Below, in pieces: positions 8,838 through 16,332 of a stretch of 64,000 nt of DNA. The notes under the pieces are model-generated. The model ran no database searches, was not told the DNA's origin, and was given only the letters and a program-made list of their open reading frames with translations. How positions within the stretch are numbered: position 1 is the stretch's first letter; each line of letters starts with the position of its first letter. Source of the DNA: Accumulibacter sp. (GTDB lineage Bacteria; Pseudomonadota; Gammaproteobacteria; Burkholderiales; Rhodocyclaceae); the NCBI RefSeq assembly GCF_029255285.1, contig NZ_JAPUVI010000089.1, positions 1-64,000 of the forward strand, given 5' to 3'. The position numbers and the translations under genes were made by a program.

Positions 8838-8853
8838 ATGACGTAATTGTCAT
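8838..8853. promoter_or_regulatory. Cop/CusR-type operator upstream of copK
   Basis: ATGACGTAATTGTCAT matches the known CusR/PcoR/CopR box (ATGACAA-N2-TTGTCAT) in 12 of 14 specified positions, with the right half perfect. It lies 86 bases upstream of copK, where an activator site is expected. The matching CopR is not obviously in the window. Confidence 0.6.
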
Positions 8854-8939
8854 TGTCCGGTCCGGAAGCTGTAAGCTCGCCGAGAGTAGCATTCGAGCTG
8901 CAGTACCGGGTCAATCGGTTCAACTCGAGGAGAAAGAAA

Positions 8940-9227
8940 ATGTTGCAAAAACTGTTGATGGTGGTCGCGATGAGCGCCTTTGGCGCTGCCGCATTCGCCA
9001 GTGATGCTGCCCGCGCCCAGGCGGATAAGGTCATCGAACTGAAAGACGGTTCGACCGTATATATCTTCAAGGACGGCAAAATGGCCATGGAGGACAAGTT
9101 CGGCCGCGCTAGGCGAATGGATCAGGATGTGGTGATGGAAACCAAGGATGGTCAAAAGATCATCATGCACGGCGACGAGGTCGGACGCCTTGATGCCCTG
9201 CTCAAGCAGGGCCACATGGGAAGCTGA
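8940..9227 (+). CDS. copK: CopK-like periplasmic copper-binding protein
   Basis: A 95-residue protein with a signal peptide (cleavage after about residue 20, ...AAAFA|SDAA). The mature part has the CopK pattern: a short beta-rich domain with ELKDGSTVYIFKDGKMAMEDKFG and METKDGQKIIMHGDEV, ending in a Met/His tail. CopK of Cupriavidus metallidurans binds Cu(I) through methionines and helps copper resistance in the periplasm. ATG 8940 has a strong site (GAGGAGAAAG). It is a single-gene unit with a Cop-type box before it and a hairpin terminator after it; no other cop genes are in the window. Confidence 0.85.
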   Translation: MLQKLLMVVAMSAFGAAAFASDAARAQADKVIELKDGSTVYIFKDGKMAMEDKFGRARRMDQDVVMETKDGQKIIMHGDEVGRLDALLKQGHMGS

Positions 9228-9255
9228 ACGAGTTGCCCAACTGATGGGTGCACAG

Positions 9256-9276
9256 CGGCTCCTTCGGGAGCCGTTT
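9256..9276 (+). terminator. Hairpin terminator after copK
   Basis: A 7-bp perfect stem CGGCTCC/GGAGCCG with a TTCG tetraloop followed by TTT, 28 bases after the copK stop. It also faces the convergent histidine kinase gene. Confidence 0.7.
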
Positions 9277-9365
9277 CCATTGCGCGGTGCGTTTTATCTC
9301 TCCGGTATGAAGAAGTTCACCGGCCGAATGGATGCGGCAGGCGCAACGCGCCGGCGCGGACGGCG

Positions 9366-10757
9366 TCAGGTCCGGCCGGTGGCGGCGGCTGGCGAGCCGT
9401 TCCAGCGCAGACGCACCTCGAAACCGCCTGCCGCCAGGTTTTCCACTTCGCAGCGCGCGTCGTGCAATTCGGCGATCCTCTGCACGATTGCCAGGCCGAG
9501 CCCGCTGCCTTCGGCGTTTGCCTCGCGACCACGATAAAAGCGCTCGACGAGTCGCGGCAGTTCGAGCGGCGGCACGCCCGGGCCGTCGTCCGCCACGCCG
9601 AGCAAGAGCGCATCCTTGTCCCGCCGCGCGAAAACGGTGATCGTGCTGGCGGGTGGCGTGTAGCGCAGGGCATTGTCGAGCAGGTTGCGCAGCGCGATCT
9701 GCAGCAGCTCGGCATCTCCCGTGACCGACAGGGGAGAGGCGTCGATCTGCAGCCGGAGTTCTTTGCTGTCGACCACCGGGTGGAGATCGGCGACGCCCTG
9801 TCTGGCCACTTCCGCGAGGTCCAGTTCGACCGGGTTGGGAAGCCGCGCCAGCGGATCGAGACGCGCCAGGCGCAGCAGTTGTTCGACTACGCGAGTCGCG
9901 CGATCCGCTCCGGCGACGATCTGTCGCAGCGCGTGCTGCCGATCGTCGTCAACGCGGCTCAGCTGGGCGACCTGCGCCTGAATCTTGACGATGGCCAGCG
10001 GCGTTCGCAGTTCGTGCGCCGCGTCGGCGGTGAAGCGGCGTTCGTTCGCCAGGGCGTCGCGCAACCTGGGCAGCAGCCGGTTGAGCGCTGCGACGAGCGG
10101 CTGGGTTTCGCTCGGCGCACGGCGATTGGCCAGGGGCTCGAGGTTTTCCGGCGAACGCGCGGCGACCTCGGCGGCCAGGTCGTCGAGCGGTTTCAGTCCG
10201 CGCCGGATCGAGTAATAGATCGACAGCAACAGCAAAGGCGAGATCAAAGCGATCGGCAAAACCGACTGGCCGGCGACTTCGAGCGCCGCGCGGTCGCGCA
10301 AAGCGACCGCCAGGCTGACCTGCACCCGGTAATCGCCCGACGGCGCAAGCAGGTTCAGCATGCGCCACGGACGCCCGTCGTGTTCGACTTCCGAATAGCC
10401 GGTCCTGAGTGGCAGGGGAGTGTTCGGCGCATCCGCCGAACGCAGTAACAGGGTTCCGTCCGCACGGCCGACCTGGAAGTCGAGCGGTGGCTCATAAACG
10501 TTAACCCCATCGCTGCGTACGTTTGCCAGGCGCGCCGCCAGATCGGCCAGGTGGTCTTCGTTGTCGCGTACCAGCGCCAGCAGGAGGCGAGCGGATTGCG
10601 CCAAATGCCCGTCTATCAGTTCCGCCGCCTCGTGCTGCGCCTGCCGGTAACTTAGCAGGCCGCTCAAGGCGAGACTCAGCAGGGCGGCGACACAGACGGC
10701 GCAGAGCAGTCGCCAGCGCAAGGACTGAACGCGCCGACACGGCACGGGCTTCGGCAT
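9366..10757 (-). CDS. Sensor histidine kinase, QseC/PmrB-like
   Basis: A 463-residue membrane kinase. Transmembrane segments at about 16-36 and 166-184 flank a periplasmic sensor of about 130 residues (2CSK_N-like), followed by a HAMP-like stretch, HisKA with phospho-acceptor H248 (AAHELRTPL) and a HATPase_c domain with GVADDGPGVP and GSGLGLAIV. It phosphorylates the response regulator whose gene overlaps by one base (TGATG at 10755-10759). It is the last gene of the minus-strand operon that begins at 15628, so its signal may be the product made by that operon or an envelope cue. Confidence 0.9.
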   Translation of the reverse strand: MPKPVPCRRVQSLRWRLLCAVCVAALLSLALSGLLSYRQAQHEAAELIDGHLAQSARLLLALVRDNEDHLADLAARLANVRSDGVNVYEPPLDFQVGRADGTLLLRSADAPNTPLPLRTGYSEVEHDGRPWRMLNLLAPSGDYRVQVSLAVALRDRAALEVAGQSVLPIALISPLLLLSIYYSIRRGLKPLDDLAAEVAARSPENLEPLANRRAPSETQPLVAALNRLLPRLRDALANERRFTADAAHELRTPLAIVKIQAQVAQLSRVDDDRQHALRQIVAGADRATRVVEQLLRLARLDPLARLPNPVELDLAEVARQGVADLHPVVDSKELRLQIDASPLSVTGDAELLQIALRNLLDNALRYTPPASTITVFARRDKDALLLGVADDGPGVPPLELPRLVERFYRGREANAEGSGLGLAIVQRIAELHDARCEVENLAAGGFEVRLRWNGSPAAATGRT

Positions 10758-11419
10758 CAGGTGGCGTCACCCAGTTGGTAACCGAGACCGCGGACCGTGC
10801 GAATGAAGTCGGCGCCGAGTTTCCTGCGCAAGTGGTGCACATAGACTTCGACGGTGTTGCTGCCGGTTTCCTCGCCCCAGGCGTAGAGACTCTCCTCGAG
10901 CTGGCTGCGCGTCCGGATGTGCGTCCGGTGGCTCAGCAAGTCGTGCAGCAGGGCGTATTCGCGGGCCGACAGGGTGACCGGCTGACCGCCGCGCGTGACA
11001 CGTTTGCTGGCGGGATCGAGGACCACGCCGGCGTGTTCGAGAGTCGGTGTCGCGGCACCGCCGGAACGGCGAATCAGTGCCCGCAGCCGCGCTTGCAGTT
11101 CGGGGAGCTCGAAAGGCTTGGTCAGATAGTCGTCGGCGCCGGCGTCGAGCCCGGCAACCTTGTCGGCGCTGCTATCGCGTGCCGTGAGAATCAGTACCGG
11201 CAAGTTCCTGCCGCGCTGGCGCAAATCCTCGAGCACCGACAGGCCATCGCGCTTCGGCAAGCCAAGATCGAGCACGCAGGCGTGGTAGGCGTGGTCCAGC
11301 AAGGCCAGGCGCGCCGCTTCCCCGTCGCGCACCCAGTCGACCGCGTAATCCGCCAGCTTCAGGCCGGCACGGATGCCGTCGCCGAGCAAAGCGTCGTCCT
11401 CCACCAGCAGAATCCGCAC
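10757..11419 (-). CDS. OmpR-family response regulator, QseB/PmrA-like
   Basis: A 220-residue regulator starting with GTG. The receiver domain (1-115) has acidic pocket E7-D8-D9 and phospho-acceptor D51 (VLDLGLPKRDG), T79 of the LTARD motif and K101 (LTKPF); the winged-helix DNA-binding domain (125-218) ends with the typical VRGLGYQL. Sequence style is that of the QseB/PmrA/BasR branch, whose members bind direct repeats of the CTTAAT type. Such a repeat is present at 15673-15689, upstream of the first gene of this operon. The start abuts the TPR gene stop directly. Confidence 0.9.
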   Translation of the reverse strand: MRILLVEDDALLGDGIRAGLKLADYAVDWVRDGEAARLALLDHAYHACVLDLGLPKRDGLSVLEDLRQRGRNLPVLILTARDSSADKVAGLDAGADDYLTKPFELPELQARLRALIRRSGGAATPTLEHAGVVLDPASKRVTRGGQPVTLSAREYALLHDLLSHRTHIRTRSQLEESLYAWGEETGSNTVEVYVHHLRRKLGADFIRTVRGLGYQLGDAT

Positions 11420-12076
11420 CTACCTGTTTTCCTTCCTGAGTTTGGCCAGCAGAACCTGCACTTCCTGCCGGCGCCCACTGTCGGCGAGTTCGCGGCCCGG
11501 TCGGGGCGGCGCCTTGAGCGCCTTCTCGAGATGGACCAGCGCGTCGGCCGTTCGCCCACGGTCGGCCAAATACTCGCCGTAAAAGAAGTTCGGGTCAATA
11601 CCGTCCGGGTTGATCGCGAGTGCCTTACGGAAATACTCCTCGGCCCGCTCCTTGTCGCCGAAACCGACCGGCCAGCCCGGCACCTTGGCATACAGTGTCG
11701 CGAGGCTGGTATATGCCGAACCGTTGAGCGCCTTGTCGTTGAGTTTCAAGGCCTCGTCAAGGCGCTGGCGCGCTTCTTTGGCCAGCGACAGGGCGCCGAG
11801 ACCGCCCTTGGCCCCGGCTTCGCTCGACAGGACGATCCCCTCCCAGATCAGCGGCTCGGGCATTTTCGGGTTGCCTTCGACGATTTTTCTGGCCTGGAGA
11901 GCCAGCGCGCCGTAGCTGTCGGCCTGCTGTTTCTCGGGTTGGCGGTACTTGATCTCGGCCCACTGTTCCTGAATCGGGCGAATCAGCTCCTCGGGCGTGG
12001 CCGCTAGGGCGGCGGAGGCGAAGGCAAGCAGGAGCGGCAGGCGAAACAGTTTGCCTGCGAAACGGGCAACGTTCAT
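11420..12076 (-). CDS. Periplasmic TPR-repeat protein
   Basis: A 218-residue protein with a signal peptide (MNVARFAGKLFRLPLLLAFASAALA, cleavage near 25-26) and tetratricopeptide-like helices. A clear TPR unit is ERAEEYFRKALAINPDGIDPNFFYGEYLADRG, followed by TADALVHLEKAL. Such proteins usually scaffold other periplasmic proteins or act as solute-receptor partners. ATG 12076 has AAAGGA upstream. It sits between the SDR and the response regulator in the operon, suggesting it may present a ligand to the kinase sensor domain or hold an export complex. No named function is known to me. Confidence 0.7.
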   Translation of the reverse strand: MNVARFAGKLFRLPLLLAFASAALAATPEELIRPIQEQWAEIKYRQPEKQQADSYGALALQARKIVEGNPKMPEPLIWEGIVLSSEAGAKGGLGALSLAKEARQRLDEALKLNDKALNGSAYTSLATLYAKVPGWPVGFGDKERAEEYFRKALAINPDGIDPNFFYGEYLADRGRTADALVHLEKALKAPPRPGRELADSGRRQEVQVLLAKLRKENR

Positions 12077-12089
12077 CGGAATGGTCCTT

Positions 12090-12884
12090 TCACAGTGACT
12101 CAGAAGGGGAAGCGTGCTGTTTGATGATCGCGAGTTTGCCGGACAAGGCGCCATCGATGAGCGACGGAGCGACGCCGTTGAGCCACGCGAAAAAACGCTC
12201 GGGAAAACCGAAGTGATACTCGCCGGCACCGCGACGAAGGGCCCGCAGGACCTGGCCGGCGACCTGTTCGGCCCGGTCGGTCGAGTTCCCGAGGGCGCGA
12301 TTGAGCGTATTGACCGGGTCGCTGTTGAGTGGCGTATCGATGGCGCGCGGAGCAATGTGGATCACGGAAACCGAGGAATCCGCCAACTCCCGGCGCAAGG
12401 CCTGGGAAAAGCCGCGCAAGCCGGCCTTGGCCGTCGAGTAGGCGACGAAGCCGGGAAACGGCAAGCTGCCGAAAGTCGACCCGATGTTCACGACTGCCGC
12501 CTGCGGCTGCGCTCTGAGCCAGGGCAACAGGGCGTGCGTGAGGCGCATCGGTGCCTCGAGGTTGGTGGCCAGAAGCCGCTCGATGGTTTGCCAGTCCTGA
12601 TTTTCGAGCAGAGCGAAGGCGCTGACGCCGGCATTGTTGATCAGCGTGTTGATGCCGAAGTCGCGCGCCGCGCCGGCCAGCGCGACGATGTCGGCTGGAC
12701 GCTCGAGATCAGCGCACACGCTCGCCGCGCTGGTGCCGAGCGAGGCGGTCAGCGAAGCCAGGCGGCGATCATCGCGCCCGGTGACCAGCAGCGCCGCGCC
12801 AGCGTCGCCGAGTTGACGGGCAAGCTCCTGGCCAAGCCCGCCAGTGGCGCCGGTGAGTAGTATGCGGGAGTTCTTCAATGGCAT
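12090..12884 (-). CDS. Short-chain dehydrogenase/reductase
   Basis: A 264-residue classical SDR. The cofactor motif TGATGGLG is at 11-18, NNAG at 83-86, and catalytic residues are S136, Y149 and K153 (YSTAK). It reduces a carbonyl or oxidises an alcohol with NAD(P)H, and the family includes fatty-acyl ketoreductases. The start ATG 12884 overlaps the diiron-enzyme gene by 10 bases. In the operon it would act on the product of the ligase and the diiron enzyme. The C-terminus (FFAWLNGVAPSLIDGAL) is typical of membrane-associated acyl SDRs. Confidence 0.85.
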   Translation of the reverse strand: MPLKNSRILLTGATGGLGQELARQLGDAGAALLVTGRDDRRLASLTASLGTSAASVCADLERPADIVALAGAARDFGINTLINNAGVSAFALLENQDWQTIERLLATNLEAPMRLTHALLPWLRAQPQAAVVNIGSTFGSLPFPGFVAYSTAKAGLRGFSQALRRELADSSVSVIHIAPRAIDTPLNSDPVNTLNRALGNSTDRAEQVAGQVLRALRRGAGEYHFGFPERFFAWLNGVAPSLIDGALSGKLAIIKQHASPSESL

Positions 12885-13537
12885 GACGGCGCCTCGCTCG
12901 GCAATGCCCGGAAGACATCGGCGTAGAGTTTGTAGAAGACGTGTGCGCTGCGCAGCACGTCGGCCTGGTCGGCCGGCGTCATCCGCTCGAGCAGATCGGC
13001 CAGATGCCGGGTGTGCTCCTGGTCCAACGTACCGTGCGAGCGCAGATAGGAGAAAGCCGCGTCGGGTAGCGCGAGCGCCTGTTGGATGCGGTCTGCCGCG
13101 CGCAAGGCGAGAGCCACGCTGCTGCCCTCGAGAACGAATACCATGCCGAAGAACGCCGCCGGATTGCCGCGGTTGAGCAGGTCGTAGGCGTAGGCGACCA
13201 TGATTTCGGCCGGCAACTCGGGCTGACTGGTGCGTACCACGTCGGGATCGCCGCCCGCCGCCGCGATATCGGCGAGGATCCACTCCTCGTGCCCGATCTC
13301 TTCGGCGATGTAGTCGGCAACGGCCCGCCGCAGCCACGACAGACGTTCCGGCAGACGGCCACCGAGAGTCATCAGCAAAGGCGTTGTGTGGCGAACGTGG
13401 TGATACGCTTGGCCAAGAAAGGCAAGATAGCTAACCAGGGTGACGCGTCCTTGCAGGCAGTCGGCGATCACCGGCGCCGCGAGCAGATTCTCGCGCGGCA
13501 CACTCGTGGCCGTCGTCAATTGTTCATAAAACGACAT
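12875..13537 (-). CDS. Heme-oxygenase-like diiron oxidase/oxygenase (HDO)
   Basis: A 220-residue all-helical protein of the iron-containing redox/TenA-like fold. Putative diiron ligands fit the HDO pattern: E80-x2-H83 on one helix, E137 on the next (FVLEGSS) and H168-x3-D172-x2-H175. HDO members include UndA, which decarboxylates fatty acids to 1-alkenes, and N-oxygenases such as SznF. The visible ligand set suggests an O2-using oxidase rather than a thiaminase. Neighbours are an acyl-AMP ligase (14-base overlap) and an SDR (10-base overlap), which points to oxidative tailoring of an acyl or amine substrate. Reaction unknown. Confidence 0.8.
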   Translation of the reverse strand: MSFYEQLTTATSVPRENLLAAPVIADCLQGRVTLVSYLAFLGQAYHHVRHTTPLLMTLGGRLPERLSWLRRAVADYIAEEIGHEEWILADIAAAGGDPDVVRTSQPELPAEIMVAYAYDLLNRGNPAAFFGMVFVLEGSSVALALRAADRIQQALALPDAAFSYLRSHGTLDQEHTRHLADLLERMTPADQADVLRSAHVFYKLYADVFRALPSEAPSCH

Positions 13538-15026
13538 CGGGAACTTCCTCTGTGCAATAGAGTGCCGCCAGGTCGGCGGCGTGGTGGCTGAAGATCGCGT
13601 CGCGCAGCGGCCGTCCGTTGCCGGTCGCCAGACCGTTCGTGACGCTGAAGGACGCGACTCGGGCGGCGATCCACCGCCGAACGCGGGCGTAATCGGGCAG
13701 CGCGCGGTTGGCCGCGGCCACGGCGGCGGCGAGGCCGGCCGGATCGGCGCCGGGCGCCCCGACCAGTACGGCGCTCAACCATGGTCGACCATCGCCCCCG
13801 ACCACCGCTTGCGCGATCGCCGGCTGGGCGAGCAGGGTCGACTCGACCCATTCGGGCGCGATGTTGCGGCCGTAGGAGGTGATCAAGAGGTTCCGGCGCC
13901 GCCCCCAAAGCTGCAGATGACCTTCGTCGTCGAAATTGCCCAGGTCCCCGGTGGCGAATTCGGTCGCCTGTTCAGGACCCGCCGCCGGCCAGGTCGAAGA
14001 ATCGCCGACGTAGCCGCGAAAGGCGCGCGTGCCGACCCGGACTTCGTCCCCTTCGATGCGCACGTCAAGATGGCCGAGCGGACGTCCAGCGTTTTCGCCA
14101 TCGTCACCGGGACGATTGAGGCTAACTACCGAGCCGCACTCGGTCAGGCCGTAGCCCTCGTAGGCCGGCAGACCCAGTGCGCGTGCCCGGCGCAGCAAGG
14201 CCGGCGAAACGCGGGCGCCGCCGACGGCGACGTAGCGCAGTCCCGGGTGGGGGCGTTGCCCGCTCGCCGCCAGGTACATGACCCACGCCTTGAGCAGTTC
14301 GGGAACCAGAATCAGGCTCTCGGGCGCTGTCGCAACAAGCTCGCGCTGCAAAGCGGCCGGCTCGAAACCAGCCATGCCTCGCCATCCCAGACGTGCCAGA
14401 GCGCGCAGGCAGACGGCGCCGCCGCGCAGCAAGGGAGCGTAGATTCCAGCCGTGTTCTCGAGCAGCAGCGCCAGCGGAAGGACCGCCAGATGCCGGCCGA
14501 CCGGCAAATCGACCAGACGTTCGACGATGGCGCGGGCGGTGTCCACCAGGCCAGTGCTACTCAGGCACACCCCCTTCGGCGCGCCGCTGCTGCCCGAGGT
14601 GAAGGAGATCTTGGCCGTCGCCGGCGGTAGCGACACCTTGCTCACCGCCCGTCGCAGGCGAACCAGCCCGTACTCTTCGCCATCGACGGCAAACCCCAGG
14701 CGCAGTTCCTCGACACGGGCCGGACGGTCGGTGAGGAGAGTGTCGGCAGCGCTCGCGTCGAGCGCGTGTGCGAGCTGCGCCGGACTGAAGAAATCCGGCA
14801 ACGGCAGGTGTACGGTGCCAGCCCGCAGGGCGGCGAGGTCGGCGATCACCCAGGCCGGACCGTTGTCGGCCAGCACTGCCAGAACGCGGCTGTCTGCCAG
14901 TCGGCCGGCCAAATCGTCGACTGCCGATCGCAGCTCGGCGGCACACCAGGACTGCCGGGTTCCCTGCAGAACGAGGTCGCCCGACGGTCGTGCTGCCAGC
15001 GCGGCAAACAGGATCTCGGCGCTCAT
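13524..15026 (-). CDS. AMP-dependent acyl-activating enzyme
   Basis: A 500-residue ANL-superfamily enzyme. The phosphate loop FTSGSSGAPKG is at 142-152, the YEGYGLTECG motif near residue 292-301, and the hinge/C-domain GRRRNLLITSYGRNIAPEWVE follows. It makes an acyl-adenylate and then a thioester or other acyl product. The C-terminal domain lacks an obvious catalytic Lys at its usual end (...TGNGRPLRDAIF, with R where K is common), which could alter or lose the adenylation step or signal a different partner. It overlaps both neighbours (4 bases with the hemolysin-like gene, 14 with HDO). Confidence 0.85.
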   Translation of the reverse strand: MSAEILFAALAARPSGDLVLQGTRQSWCAAELRSAVDDLAGRLADSRVLAVLADNGPAWVIADLAALRAGTVHLPLPDFFSPAQLAHALDASAADTLLTDRPARVEELRLGFAVDGEEYGLVRLRRAVSKVSLPPATAKISFTSGSSGAPKGVCLSSTGLVDTARAIVERLVDLPVGRHLAVLPLALLLENTAGIYAPLLRGGAVCLRALARLGWRGMAGFEPAALQRELVATAPESLILVPELLKAWVMYLAASGQRPHPGLRYVAVGGARVSPALLRRARALGLPAYEGYGLTECGSVVSLNRPGDDGENAGRPLGHLDVRIEGDEVRVGTRAFRGYVGDSSTWPAAGPEQATEFATGDLGNFDDEGHLQLWGRRRNLLITSYGRNIAPEWVESTLLAQPAIAQAVVGGDGRPWLSAVLVGAPGADPAGLAAAVAAANRALPDYARVRRWIAARVASFSVTNGLATGNGRPLRDAIFSHHAADLAALYCTEEVPDVVL

Positions 15027-15628
15027 CGGCGGCGCTGGTCGATCCGCTCGAGCGCCAGGCGAATCCTGCCGGCGACGACGATCGGCTGCTGCTCGTAGTA
15101 GTGCCCCCAGGCGCCAGCCGCATCGCCAAGACGAGCCGGATCGGCCGGCGCCAGGGCCAGTACACGAAGCCCGAGGCGACCGAGGATACTGATCAGCTCG
15201 CGAGTGGCGGTAAAGACCACCCATTCGTAGCCCAAACGGTCGAGGTGAGCGGCGAGCGCTTGGACGACATGAACGGTCGCGCCGGGTTTTTCGGCCGCCA
15301 GATTCGCTACCTCGACTAGGCGCTCGCGGGGCACTCGCCGGTCGGCCAGCCGCGCCATCGCTTTTTCGACCGGCTGGTCCAGGTAGTGCTCGAGAAAAAG
15401 CGTCTGCGTGGCGGCCGGGCGCCAACCAGCGGCCGCCACGATCCGCCCCTGCCGTTCGATCCGTATGAGCTGGGGGGCGAACGACACCACTCGGGCCGCG
15501 TGGTGGCGCGCGAAAATCGTCCGGATAAAGGCCTCGGTTTCCTCGCGATGCGCCGCACCGACGGCGCAGTGGCGGACGATGACCGGACTGGACAGGCGCT
15601 CGAAGACGTCACGTCTGGCGGTTGGCAT
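15023..15628 (-). CDS. Thermostable-hemolysin family (GNAT-like) protein
   Basis: A 201-residue protein with the T_hemolysin family pattern: FIRTIFARHHAARVVSFAPQLIRI, then GRIVAAAGWRPA, FLEHYLDQPVE and VEVANLAAEKPGA. The family is named for Vibrio delta-VPH, but the fold prediction is acetyltransferase-like and true hemolysis is doubtful for most members. First gene of a seven-gene operon, ATGA-overlapping the acyl-AMP ligase. The pairing suggests acyl transfer to a small acceptor, analogous in logic to N-acyl amino acid or autoinducer synthases; this is inference. A PmrA/QseB-like box lies 45 bases upstream of the start. Confidence 0.75.
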   Translation of the reverse strand: MPTARRDVFERLSSPVIVRHCAVGAAHREETEAFIRTIFARHHAARVVSFAPQLIRIERQGRIVAAAGWRPAATQTLFLEHYLDQPVEKAMARLADRRVPRERLVEVANLAAEKPGATVHVVQALAAHLDRLGYEWVVFTATRELISILGRLGLRVLALAPADPARLGDAAGAWGHYYEQQPIVVAGRIRLALERIDQRRR

Positions 15629-15672
15629 GGCAAATCCCTGGTGAAGAAGTGCCGGCAGACTACGAAGCGATG

Positions 15673-15689
15673 CTTAATCTGTTCTTAAC
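15673..15689. promoter_or_regulatory. PmrA/QseB-type direct repeat
   Basis: CTTAAT-CTGTT-CTTAAC on the plus strand matches the PmrA/QseB box (CTTAAT-N5-CTTAA[T/G/C]). It lies upstream of the operon that encodes a QseB/PmrA-like regulator at its far end, so autoregulation is likely. Confidence 0.55.
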
Positions 15690-15821
15690 GTGCGCTCGTC
15701 AAGGCGCTGTCTTGCCGTCGTTGGAATTTCGCCCGCCGCTCTTGCTTCGGCTGTCAGCCGCCAGGCAACGGGAGTCAAGCGATCGCGAGTTGTCGGTGGG
15801 CAGTTTGGACCGGGTGCTCGC

Positions 15822-16148
15822 TCATCCTTCCGCCCGCGCTCTCCGGGCGAACAGACGTTCCAGCCAGAGCCGGAGCCGCAACCACGGCGCGACGCTGGTC
15901 GGGCGAATGATCACCGCTTGCACCTTGCTCCTGGCTGACAGCTCGACCCAGCCGGATCGGTTTGCTCGTTGCACCTCCTCGGGACCAAGAAGGCAGGTGT
16001 TCGCCACCAGACTTTCCGCCAGCCACTGTGGCGCATCGCGCCAGGCAAGCTGCCCGCTGATGACCAGAATCGCACTGCCCGCGGTCAAGAGAATCTGGCG
16101 AACCTCGCCCGAGGCGAGTGTGAGAGGAATTGTGGGCCGATCGTCCAT
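15822..16148 (-). CDS. DUF2917-like small protein
   Basis: A 108-residue protein starting at ATG 16148 with GGAG upstream. The core LASGEVRQILLTAGSAILVISGQLAW followed by a glycine- and leucine-containing block resembles small cupin-like DUF2917 proteins, which often lie beside MocR-type regulators; the C-terminus is a basic amphipathic tail (LRLRLWLERLFARRAR). It is divergent from the MocR gene, with a 184-bp shared promoter region. The function of this family is unknown and the match is by pattern only. Confidence 0.5.
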   Translation of the reverse strand: MDDRPTIPLTLASGEVRQILLTAGSAILVISGQLAWRDAPQWLAESLVANTCLLGPEEVQRANRSGWVELSARSKVQAVIIRPTSVAPWLRLRLWLERLFARRARAEG

Positions 16149-16247
16149 GGCGAATTCTCCGGTTGCGCCCCGGTTCGAGGCTGGAGAAATCGTAGCCGCC
16201 GCGCAGGCGACAAAACAGTCACAGGAATGCGCTATCTTTACGGATAC

Positions 16248-16303
16248 AGACAGGTTGATCGAGCAACTGTTGTGGTCCAACTTCCCGTCATCTATATCTG
16301 TCT
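16248..16303. promoter_or_regulatory. Possible MocR operator half-sites
   Basis: AGACAG at 16248-16253 and CTGTCT at 16298-16303 form a widely spaced inverted repeat between the divergent DUF2917-like and MocR genes. The half-sites are short, so this is only a candidate autoregulatory site. Confidence 0.25.
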
Positions 16304-16332
16304 TTCGTCGCCGCATCCGGAGATCATCGCCC

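Noticed and set aside
12885-13337. N-terminal extension of the SDR
   Set aside because: The extra codons lie inside the HDO gene in another frame; the Rossmann motif starts 10 residues after ATG 12884.
15023-15628. Thermostable hemolysin taken as a toxin
   Set aside because: Family name is historical; the sequence pattern is acetyltransferase-like and the context is biosynthetic, so no haemolytic role is claimed.
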